64,000 bases of DNA from Triops longicaudatus. Its lineage: Eukaryota; Arthropoda; Branchiopoda; Notostraca; Triopsidae. Of the stretch, positions 1-10,625 are shown piece by piece. Under the pieces are notes generated by a model, which was not told the origin of the DNA, made no database searches, and saw nothing but the letters and a program-made list of their open reading frames with translations. The position numbers and the translations under genes were made by a program. Positions within the stretch are counted from its first letter, which is position 1. Each line of letters starts with the position of its first letter. The stretch covers positions 1 to 64,000 of the forward strand of contig JAGQDJ010000024.1 of assembly GCA_022885665.1 (NCBI GenBank). The letters run 5' to 3'.

Positions 1-812
1 TCATAGGGCTTGGCTTCATAGGGTTTCGCTTCGTAGGGTTTCGCTTCATAAGGTTTCTCTTCGTAGGGTTTCTCTCCGTAGGGTTTGGCTTCGTAGGGTT
101 TGGCTTCGTAAGGCTTCACTTCATAGGGTTTCTCTTCGTAGGGTTTGGCTTCGTAGGGTTTGGCTTCGTAGGGTTTGGCTTCGTAGGGTTTGGCTTCGTA
201 GGGTTTGGCTTCGTAGGGTTTGGCTTCGTAGGGTTTGGCTTCGTAGGGTTTCTCTTCGTAGGGTTTCTCTTCGTAGGGTTTCTCTTCGTAGGGTTTGGCT
301 TCGTAGGGTTTGGCTTCGTAGGGTTTCTCTTCGTAGGGTTTCTCTTCGTAGGGTTTCTCTTCGTATGGTTTCTCTTCGTAGGGTTTCTCTTCGTAGGGTT
401 TGGCTTCGTAGGGTTTGGCTTCGTAGGGTTTGGCTTCGTAAGGCTTCTCTTCATAAGGTTTCTCTTCGTAAGGCTTTTCTTCGTATGGTTTGGCTTCGTA
501 TGGTTTGGCTTCGTAGGGTTTCTCTTCGTAGGGTTTCTCTTCGTAGGGTTTCTCTTCGTAGGGTTTCTCTTCGTAGGGTTTGGCTTCGTAGGGTTTGGCT
601 TCGTAGGGTTTCTCTTCGTAGGGTTTCTCTTCGTAGGGTTTCTCTTCGTAGGGTTTCTCTTCGTAGGGTTTGGCTTCGTAGGGTTTGGCTTCGTAGGGTT
701 TCTCTTCGTAGGGTTTCTCTTCGTAGGGTTTCTCTTCGTAGGGTTTCGCTTCGTAGGGTTTCGCTTCGTAGGGTGTTTCTTTGTAAGGTTCTTCTTCGTA
801 AGGCTTCTCTTC
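1..812. repeat. 15-bp coding minisatellite with a 90-bp higher-order unit
   Basis: The unit is TTCGTAGGGTTTSSCTC-like, exactly 15 bp, repeated without frame change from base 1 to about 812. On the minus strand it encodes KPYE followed by Ala (GCC or GCG) or Glu (GAG). Between about 481 and 750 the variants follow a fixed order, two Ala units then four Glu units, giving a 90-bp higher-order repeat. This points to recent amplification in six-unit blocks. Divergent units sit at the right edge (about 770-812). Confidence 0.9.
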
Positions 813-1807
813 GATTTCAGGTAATTTCTCTACAGAATTTATCGAGTGTACATTTTGATTTCCCATCGTCTGGGTCTGTACATTTACATTCACTTGTTCA
901 ACCTCTTTTGGGGGTGGCATTTGTACGCTTGTACCTTGTTGGGGCTGACTTTGGGAACTTTGTTCTTTAAATGGAGGGCCTTTGTGTGTTTGCGATGCAA
1001 CTTGCGTTGCTTCTAAAGGCAGTTCTTGTATAGGTACTCCATTTAGGACCATTTCTGTAGTAGTATCTTCGGTCATTTGCTGGAATGTCGTCTCTTGTGA
1101 GGTTTTTCCTTCCGAAGATGTCTCTTCTGTGTCTTCCTCTACAGTGGCCGCCACTTCTTCTATTTCCGTCTCCGTGGTTTTCGCATCCGTAGTCGTTTCT
1201 TCTACAGGTGTCTCTTTTGAGGTTGTCGATTCCGTAGTCGCTACTTCTTCTTCCGTGGAAGCACTGGTGGTAGTTGCCTCTTCTGATGACGTCTCTTCAG
1301 GAGTTGCCCCTTCCGCGATTGTCTCTTCCACAGGCGTATCTTCCGAAGGCTTCTGTTCTACAGGCTTTTTTTCTGTGGTCTCTTCCGCATCCGCCTCAGC
1401 TGCTGATGCCACTTCTGAGGTTTGCTCTTCTGAGGGTGTCGTTTCCGAAGGCGTTTCTTCTGAAGGTGTAGCTTCAGCTACTATTGTTTCTTCAGATGTC
1501 GATTCCGAAGTATTTCCTTGTGACGTCTCATCCTTACAGGGATCTGGCTCATTCACGCAAGAACTGCGAGGAGAGTCTTTTCGTTCAGATTGTTGAAGTT
1601 TCGACACCTTGGCGGCTTCAGCGTCTAGTCCCCAAAAGCTTACAGCTAAAACCAAGACTATTGACGCCCAACATGCCTTCTAGAAACAAAGAAAAAGCGT
1701 TGTAATGTTTAAGAATTTCCAGATTAAGCTGTATCAATAATGTCACTGTCGTTATTTTAGCACACTTAATAGAGTACAGTTTCATTTCTTACTTGATAAA
1801 ATTGCAT
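1..1807 (-). CDS. secreted KPYE(A/E) pentapeptide-repeat protein, 3' end off window
   Basis: I recognise no named family. Two exons: 1793-1807 (ATG plus four codons, then GTAAGA) and 1-1679 (acceptor TTTCTAG), joined in phase 0. The start MQFYQKACWAS runs into a hydrophobic signal peptide (IVLVLAVSFWG). Next comes a Ser/Thr/Glu-rich acidic segment of about 240 residues with two nearby cysteines (SSCVNEPDPC), then a Gln/Val/Asn linker, and from about position 812 leftward more than 50 tandem pentapeptides KPYEA or KPYEE, open to base 1. No stop interrupts the roughly 559 codons of exon 2. The protein is probably extracellular, extended and rich in Lys, Pro, Tyr and Glu, as in structural, adhesive or cuticle-associated proteins; that role is inferred. 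Confidence is high that the frame is coding and moderate for the 15-bp first exon. Confidence 0.72.
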
Positions 1808-4118
1808 TCCGCCGAACTTAGTATTCCCGAAAACCTATGAGCTTGTAGGCGTGTTAACTGTTGTGTGCGTTCGTCGCCTGCTCTACGTCAACTGATGAGT
1901 GTAGAACAACTAATTTGGCGAATTTATACTCCTCGTGCTTATTGTGCACCTAAAGCCTGTAATGTTTATCTTCAAATATGCGGAAGCTAATCATTAAGGT
2001 CGTGTAGTAGTAGGCTTTCGACCTTCCGTAAATCCACCTAAAATAGGATCATTGGTAAGCTTTGAGGACATTTTCCACTGGGATGACAATTATGGACGGT
2101 AATATTGTTGAAGTCCTCTCTTGCTCTTTGCAGCTTTTTTGTCGGTATAGAATGCAACTCTGAGGCAAAGACGAATTATGACGATTGCCTATTAGTAATG
2201 AAAAATTTTTTACCTAAAGAACTGCAGGACGCGAATTTCTGTTGAAAATAGTCTGACGAATATTTTTTTAACAACGGCGAATGAAAACCTGTCAACATCT
2301 GACAATTAAGAAACACTAACTATTTCACGAATCGTTCTTTGAGTTTTCGTTAACATATGCTCATGATATTCTAATTGTTAGAAACTGTTGTTTGCGCAAG
2401 TGTGAACACCATTCTTTTTCTGTTGTTATGAAGTTCCTCATTAAACTGTACTTTCCGGACCTAACTCAGGAATGTCTGTCCTGGTTTGCGTTAAAGAGCC
2501 TAAGCCTTCCCAAATGCACACAGAAGAACATATCAAACGGAAAGGAATAGTGGTTCTACAGCTAACAAAACAATAATGACAAATCCATATACTTATCCAT
2601 AATTTATAATAAATTTTGATAGCGTTTTTAATAATTTTTGTCAGCGTGGTTAAAAAACAGTACAGAAAATAATGAAAAATACAGAAAATTGTCATGCAAA
2701 CGTACTTTTTCCTGCCAGCGCACCTTTAAGCTCTCATGAGTCTCTTTGAAGGACACTTGGAGGATAGGTGATTTTGTGAAAGGCTTAAAACTTATTGGTA
2801 CTACATCTCCAGAGTAAAGGAAGAATGTAAAAAATCTGATTGCGAACTTCGTATTCAGAATTTGTTCAGTTAATTTGTGCGTAGAGACAAAATTTGGTTT
2901 CTTGTAAACCATACATTCAGTTGTACAGAATATTTAGCCTTAAGGGAACCAAAAACCTTAAAAGTCGGAAACACAATTTAAATCCCCTAAAGTCTGAAGG
3001 TTATCCACAGAAGTTTTAAGAATCTAGCTTTGAGATTAAACTGCAGCTGAGATTCAAGAACAAGTTGGAACGTCGCAAAAGCAGCAAACTAAAATAAGCC
3101 TCCAGGCCAAGTTGGCCCAAAGTTAAATTTTTTTGCTAGTTTTATTCACGTCATCATATTGCCAGTGCAATATGATAAAGTGAATTACATTTGATGACAG
3201 AGGCGTCGTGCCATATGGGGCCGGGGGGCCCCCGCCCCCCCAAAAAATTTTTGTCATCCTGAAAAAAAAGGTATCATTTAAAACTCATTTATAACTCATT
3301 AATTCTTTTATTAAGAGAAATGCAAAATTGGGCCCCCCAAATTTTTGAAGTGCACGACACCACTGTTTGATGATCAGCTAACTTGTCGCTTAACTGACAA
3401 ATGTTTCTCTCGGTGTACAACAAGTTTATTGACTGATTTAATTAGTGATTACTAATCAGTATTAATTCTTATTAACTTAGAAAAAAATCATCAAATGTAT
3501 AGCAAACTGTAATGTAAATCGTATTTTCCCGTGCGACTGATTTGCAGTGAGACCTTCACACCTCTGTGGTTTCCACTAACGCCGGTAGGTAGAGGTGACC
3601 AACCTGTCATACCCTTTATGCCTTGGAAAGGGCTCTGAAGCTATTTCCTTGCTACGAGGAAGTTCTTATGCACTACATAAACTTGTTACATGAATTATAA
3701 CATTATAAACTAAGCTTGTTTTCAATGTGTGTTAAATAACAGCAAACTCGAAATAATTAGCCTTTCCCGTCTGACGTGCTAACTTGGTCGCGCATGCCTG
3801 CTTTCAGCATCGTTCTTCAAGAGTCCACGCCCAAGGGTAACACTTGTCTCCTCGTGGCCGCGCAACAATCGACATCTAGTTCTTACTATTTAGGACTCAC
3901 GTGGTATGGGTTATAGTAAAGTACTTTAAATTCGCACAGCGGTTTTTCGCATCCCTGATTTTTTTCACTTTTACATCGATTTACGTGTGGTTTTCAAGTG
4001 CCAAGCTATTTGTATTGTTCACTGCACAATAATTTTTGGTGGTTCGTGTGTTTGTCAAACTCAACTATTCCGAATCCAGTGTGCAGCGAAGAACTTAAAA
4101 CTTTGTAAATTAGAAAAA
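1808..4118. other. intergenic region
   Basis: No coding exon recognised. It is AT-rich and contains one MITE (3198-3365). Promoters of the flanking, divergently transcribed genes should lie here; I see no convincing core element. Confidence 0.5.
3190..3373. mobile_element. hAT-type MITE with 8-bp target site duplication
   Basis: A 168-bp element at 3198-3365 is flanked by perfect 8-bp direct repeats TTTGATGA (3190-3197 and 3366-3373). Its ends are imperfect inverted repeats: CAGAGGCGTCGTGC at the left, and CAGTGGTGTCGTGC when the right end is read in reverse (12 of 14 match). Eight-bp duplications with CAG-starting ends are characteristic of hAT transposons. The interior has G/C runs next to A/T runs and no coding capacity, so it is non-autonomous. 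Confidence 0.88.
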
Positions 4119-7100
4119 ATGGGCTGTCACATAAGCAAACCGAACGAGAACGCCAATAGCACGGAGACAAAAGAAGGTAATTGCTTCGTCCACGCCTGGT
4201 AATCTGGTCGGTACCCTAGTGCGGACGTCGCATGGTTATCAACAGTTGAATCTGATTTAATATTGCAGAGCTAGCTAATCTACGACAATGACGAATGATT
4301 CTCCTGACGCATGTATATTACTGTGGTTCTAGGAGGTAAAATAATTACCTCCCAAGACGAAAATATTTTCTCTATGTAGAGGTGCGTTATACGGCAGCTT
4401 TATCTCAGCCAGTCTCTCCAGCGATCGATGAGGCTACACAACGATCTTCCATACCAGCCAGCTTTATATACTAAACAGTTTCATCCTTGCAGCATTACAC
4501 AAAATTGCTATTAACTTAATGCCTTGTAGAATATTTAACTCATGCCTAGAACTGAACATGGATTTGGAGATTCATAGTATAGTGTAATGTAGCGTTTAGA
4601 ACGGTATATGTATTTTTAAGTATTTATATAGGCATTGGTAAGGATATCCTAGTAAGGCTAGCATAATAAAATAGTGCAAGGAATAATAAATTTGTTTTAA
4701 TTTGTCCATCTTGTCTGACGTTTCACAAATTAACCTTGTGAGCTAAGTTGTGTATGATTTTATAGCGTTTGTTCACAAAAATGTTCTGTGCGTTTATCCT
4801 ATACATTCCATTAACAATACCAATGCAGAGCAGTATAACTATCATTTAGAGATATTGTCGTAAAATTATCGACCTAAACTAAAGGTGCGTTAGAAAAACT
4901 TTACGGGTTGTGTAATGTTGAAATGTACGTATTCTTTCTTTATTGTTTTATTTTGTTTCTTCGACGACTTGTTCGGCCTATGTTACTTCAAGAACAAGAA
5001 TTTTATTTATCCCGAAACACGAATGCTGCTTGATGAGGAAAACTCTAGTACGTATTAAGGAGGTGAAAACAACTTATTGCTGCTACTCGTATAGCCAGGG
5101 GTGGCTTTACCGTGTACCAAATAATGTCTCAGTAAAGCGCAGATTGTTTACTTTTCCTGGACATTCCAAAGGCAATGATGAGCAAGAATTCGAACAACTA
5201 CATTCACGAGTTTGTTTTTATACTTATTTTTTTTTCAAGGGCAAGTTAGATCTTAAGTTTTTTCTACGTGCGCCAACCTTTCTCCTGTTTTCTCTAAATT
5301 GATATAAGTGAGGCACACCAAACACAAAACCGTTGATAAGCTCCGAAGCAACTACTAGAATAACTCGATGTAGAAAGTTCTCTACGATAAATCGCCTGAC
5401 ACAAAGCGTGAATCCGAGTTGAACTTGAACAGGAGCTTTTAAACTTCTGAAAACAGTTTCCAGATGAAATCTTTGAATAAGCTCTAGATACATCTTGGGG
5501 GAAATATCGATCTGCTGAAAGTGGCTTTTGTGAAATACCGCACGTGCACGTGAAGTAAAGGCAACAAATGCATATTTGATCAAGCTTTCGAGTTTTGTCT
5601 CCCAGAAATGATTAAACTTAATTTGAGAGTCAAGTCCTGAAACTGTCCAAATCAAGAACAAGAGAGAAAATAGTTTTATAGACCCAACACTCTATATTTA
5701 GAAGTGCGTGACACGAACCATGAACTAATCATGCGTTCATTCAGATAAGAAATCTTCTAGTTCTCTTAACTTGCGGTATGTGCACCCATAATGTTTCATT
5801 GGGATGGGGTGGAAGAGAGGCTGAAACACTTTCCTAAGATCTTATCAACCATAGCATTTAATTAACGTTAAGGAAAAGCTGGTGTTTTTACGGGAAGATG
5901 ACAATGAGCTCGTGAAGGTTATTCAGGTGCAAGAAACGTTCCGTGGTCCCAAAAGATTAGGTTTACGATTGAACTACTATTAAAGGAACCATTGCTTTTA
6001 AGATGAGCTCGATTAGAGAGAGAACTAGGAAACATCTGAAATAATTTTATGTTAAGAATTAAAATTAATTGTCATTTTCCCGCACTTCACAGAGAAAAAA
6101 GCGTTGGTGGCAGATGTTGCGTAGATAGGGTACACGCATGTCCCAGTTCTCACTCCTTACCTTTGCGCAGGCTTCGATTTTCACCTTGTTTACGCGTCAG
6201 TTTTGTTACCGTTCCACCCATTATTGGTGCCGCTAGCTTTTGACCTTGTTGGGTTTTTCTAGTCGTCTCATCTTTACTTCAAACTTCCTTCAGAGTGAGC
6301 AAATTGTGCTAACGTAACTCGGACGCACACCAAGTTTGTTGCCCTATCACGCAAACACTGTCCAGATAGCATTGGTAATATAACTCAGAACTTGGATTTG
6401 GGTAATATAACTTAGAACTTCTCGTATATAAATACTTCTGTGTTTAAATTCGCCCCTTGTGTGTCAGTGTTTACGTTTTGTTAGGCTTACTTAAGAATTT
6501 CTAGAGATTTCTTAGCCAGTTTTTTTGCATAACTTTTTTGCATAACTAGCCAGAGAATTGCGTTACTAGAAATGTATTGTCTGTCCAAAATAGTGGCATA
6601 ACCCATCAATAATTCGCTTCGTCGAGGGCAGTCGACCCAGGCAGTTGCCAGGCAACTACCAATCAGTTATCGAAAAATTTGAGCTAAGCTATTCTGGGAT
6701 TTCATTCCTCTCCTGGCTTGTCATGTTCGTAGCTTCTAGGTTTATTGCAACTCCAAGTGGCTATTTCTTTTCATTCTTTTTCGTTTCGCTCAGTTTTCGA
6801 TAGACTGCCCAAACTATTGCGTGCTTTCGTTCATCCACCAATAAGCGAATTATCCTCTCTGAAGCTCTACATCTCTTTAATTAGACTTAGTAGATACCTA
6901 TCCTTATGACGCAGTTCCGACTATGATGTTTTCCTATACATTCTTCAGTGTACACTGCGATTTGATACATCCTTGCAAACGTGACTTTCAGCGAGAAAAA
7001 TAGAAAGCAACGAACAGGGAGAATTCTCTCTTTTTGTTGCGAGACTTGTTCTTCTATGTCTTATTGATCCACTTGCGCCCAATGTAAATTGGGGAGATTC

Positions 7101-9475
7101 AAAGAAAGATACCGGCACGCGTATACCTCTTAAGCGAGCTTTTCCTTAATACGTACCGGAAAAAGAATTATGGGTGTAAAGGTTGTTTTCTCTCCCTTTC
7201 ATGTAGTTCCCTTATTGGAAAAAGCTCTTGTGTACCTGACCCGCATTTGTTTTCGTGTTTGCTTTTCAGATTCCGGGGCCGTATTATTGGTACCAGCAGA
7301 CAAAACGCGAGATGTACTAAGTACTGGAAACGACTCCGAAAACACGCCACTGCCTTATTCACCAGAAGCTACAATGGAAATTAACCCGGAAGATGTAGGT
7401 GAGTTACGCCCCTTCGCTCTTTTCAAGCGCTCTGTCGGTCCATATTGCTTCCGTAGTGTAAGAAATTTATAGGAATAAGTAACGTGCGCTGCACTAAATA
7501 CTCGTAATACTTAAAGACTAAACACTTGTATTTCTTTTTCGCTTGCTTGGGTCATAAAAGAACTAGCGCCGGGGCGGTGATAAAGAGGCGTTTCTTCTCC
7601 TTATCGACCAACTATTGCACTCAATGAGTCAGGCAATATTGGAGTCAGTCTTTGTTAAGAAAGCGCTAAAGCAGCTAGAAGCCCCATGTTTTACTTTTTG
7701 GGTGTGTTCATTCATTGTAGACGTTTTTCTTCCTTTTCCGAGATAAAGGGTCGGTCGCACTTCAATTTTGCCTCATTCGATCTTTTTTCTTAATCCCTCT
7801 TCTCTTCCGAAATGCATCATTAGCTACAAAGAAATTCTAAGAACGTTATGCAAAACAACTCTGAATTCTTACGTATAACAGTAATTTGTAATGAAGAACT
7901 CAGTCTTGTAAAGTTCAAGAACATAAAGCTTAAAAAATGAGGAAAGCGTCAAAAAGCAAATAAATAATTAAGAAATCTTCGCAGTATTACGATGAATTCC
8001 GATCTGCTTAAATGACGTGGAGTTTAGGGAAGATCCAATAAAGGACAAATTTGGTAATGCTTTTGCACACCTTATTAAGTGCAACAGTCATAGTCAAAAA
8101 TTTAACTTGAGGAAAATTTGTTGTTATATTTGTCACGATTCTTGCGGAATATTTGGAATCGAGAAATACGAACTTTGGAAGTTGGCGAACCTTAAATACA
8201 GAAAGTTTTTTATGTTAAAAACATAATCAATCTTCGCATGTTTTATTGTACTATTTTCACATTAAGAATTTTGTAAAAAAGATAACACAATGTTGTCCAT
8301 TGCTCTGCTTACGTGCCGGACTGCCGAAGACGATATTACGTTACAAACTTGACTTCAACCATTTTTTAACCTCAACTTTACCTACCTACCTACTAGTACT
8401 CCTAGTCGTCCAAAATTAGGCCAAGTTCAGTTTCTAAAAGGGATAAAAGCCAGTGAACATTTATCTTTATATTAACTTTATTCTTCCGTTATGCTAACAT
8501 TATCCTATTGTTATTCTAGCGTTCTATTTAAGTGGGATAATCCTAGCTATCAAAGTAACTTTAGGCACTCGGCCCTTCACCAAACCGCCCTGTTTCGCTT
8601 TGCAGCTAATTATTAGCAATATTTAAAAAGTATCTGTTTTGGAGTAGAGATGAGAGATTAAGCATAAAATTAATTAAAGAGACTGAGGTATCCTGATTAG
8701 TCTTGGATACTTTGGATGGGTCAGGTACCCTACCTTGGGCATCCATGTTTGTTTATGCACTCTACACACGTAGTTGATTATTGACCCTCCGAAATCATTC
8801 TGGTTCTGAAGCTTTATGCATTAGCCACCCTACACCGTGTTAGACTAGCAGGCACATGTGCAGAAGTTCTGGTTGCTTCCGCTATACAACAAGCGTGGCG
8901 TGTTTCGGTTGGCTCCCCTCCGCCAAGGTCCATAAACCGTAGTTTTCCTACAGCTTAATCAATACTTCGCGAGTTCCTTAAACTGGTACGAAAAAGTGCG
9001 ATGCCAAAAGCTGTATTTCGTTAAGTAATTCATGGTTCTCGCTTTATCAGAGGGATCACAAAAAGAAACGAAGGGCCACATGTGCCTTCTTGATGTCTGC
9101 TTGCCGCAGTACTGATTTATCCGCATTTCATGTTTGTTTAGTGGAATTGGAGCACGCCGCGACGAAAATCCAAGCCACATTTCGGGGTCATGTTGCAAGG
9201 AAGCAAGCAGAGAAAGTGAAGCAAGAAGTAGTAGACCTAAGCAAAGGGATGGAGAACCTTGCCTCGAAAGTATGCGTGACGTCATCCAGTTTTTGTTGTT
9301 CCTTCCTATAACCTGCCTATATTGCTAGGTTTCCGGGGATGAAGAAATTGACGTGGATTTGTCAGACCCGGACTTGAACAAAGCCGCTGTGAAAATCCAA
9401 GCCTCGTTCAGAGGGCACATGGCTCGAAAAGAAGGCGTGGAGGCTGTCATAAAGCCACCTGCAGCCAACCCGTAA
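4119..9475 (+). CDS. igl: igloo/neuromodulin-like IQ-motif protein (153 aa)
   Basis: Probable calmodulin-binding protein of the neuromodulin/neurogranin/igloo type. Exons: 4119-4176, 7270-7398, 9142-9269, 9329-9475; phases match and the CDS is 462 bp. The N-terminus MGCHIS fits the dual acylation signal MGxxxS with a cysteine at position 3 (N-myristoylation on Gly2, palmitoylation on Cys3), which would anchor it to membranes. Two IQ motifs follow, one in each of the last exons: AATKIQATFRGHVARKQ and AAVKIQASFRGHMARKE, both with the IQxxFRGHxAR core. An acidic stretch (DEEIDVDLSD) lies between them. Introns 1 and 2 are long for this locus (3,093 and 1,743 bp). Symbol by analogy with Drosophila igloo; other small IQ proteins are possible. 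Confidence 0.82.
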
Positions 9476-10625
9476 TATTTTTTTGTTATACACGAATGTG
9501 CAGGAACTTCTGTGGAAGAAACAAGGAAAGATTTACGAGGTCCAAAAGAACTGACGGATCTGTGTATGCTGCGAGGTCGTTATATCATTCCACTAGTGAT
9601 GAAGTGGTCTAGTATTCCTTTTCTCTCTTTCTTCTTAACTTCTTATCCTCCTCGCATTTTCCTGGTCCAAAGATTACCTTGTCAACTAGGCGTTACGTGA
9701 AATTTCGTTTCGATGTTGTGAATTTTTTTTTCTCTTGTTTATTTGTTTAAATTCAATAAGGTAGTCGTGTGAGCACCCATTAGGCATTCCTCCTTCATCC
9801 ACAATGGGTACTCGAACTAGGGACAGTTTTTAATATGTAATGTAAAATCTGCCTTTCTTAACGTTAACCTTTCTTTTTCTAAGGTAGTTAATAATGCTGG
9901 CAAGATAATTCAGTAACAAGCACTGCCGCGAAATTTCTTGACAGCAATCATGCAATTCTTCAAAGACAATCTTTTTAAGTTATTAAGGAGAACAGTGACA
10001 ATGGTTATAAAGTACCTTTCAAGTAACTGACGACGTTTGCTTCTCTTTGACGTTTACTTTTGATATAATCCGAAACATAATTCTGGCCTCATCCTTAAGC
10101 AAAACTGTAACGTACTGAATTGTTATCTGAGTCACTCCAATAAACGCGTCTTTCCATCCCATTTCCCCCAACTCCGTTACTTCAGACGCCATTATTTACG
10201 ACTAACACTTAGGTCTAAAAACTTAAAAAACGGCTGCGACACGAGAATCGTAGATTCGTCACGATTTTCCTGTGCATTTCAATTCACATTTTTATAACGT
10301 ATAGTAAGGTTGCAATGAAATTGCCGCGTTTAGAAATACGATAACTTCTGTTCTAACCAAATTTTCTATAAAAGACATTGGGTATAATTTAAGATTTTAT
10401 TGAATGGTTATGAACCTGAAGCGAAAAAAAAGAACATATAATGTAGGTAAGGCATCGAATCAAGGCTACTGGAAATTTCTTGAATAACCTAAAAAAGCGA
10501 CACCTGCATGGCACTGATTACGAATTTGGCAATGGTTAGTACACACGACGAGCTCTTTCTCAAAGATGGCAATTTTAACCAAGTTTGGCTCGTGCACCAT
10601 GGTGCGAATCTAGACATAAGCATGC
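9476..10625. other. intergenic region
   Basis: Lies between the 3' ends of two convergent genes (igl-like plus, fstl1-like minus). AT-rich; no exon, RNA gene or repeat recognised. Confidence 0.5.

Noticed and set aside
116..454. Open frame of KPNPT/KRNPT repeats on the minus strand
   Set aside because: It is a frame-shifted reading of the 15-bp array. The KPYE frame continues in phase through the unique acidic region to the signal peptide, so it is the coding frame.
1..812. CRISPR-like or telomeric repeat
   Set aside because: There are no spacers and the 15-bp unit is not a telomere motif; it is a coding minisatellite.
365..970. Plus-strand frame of SLRRV/WLRRV repeats
   Set aside because: Antisense shadow of the same array; no start context, no splice partners, and GC/codon structure follows the opposite strand.
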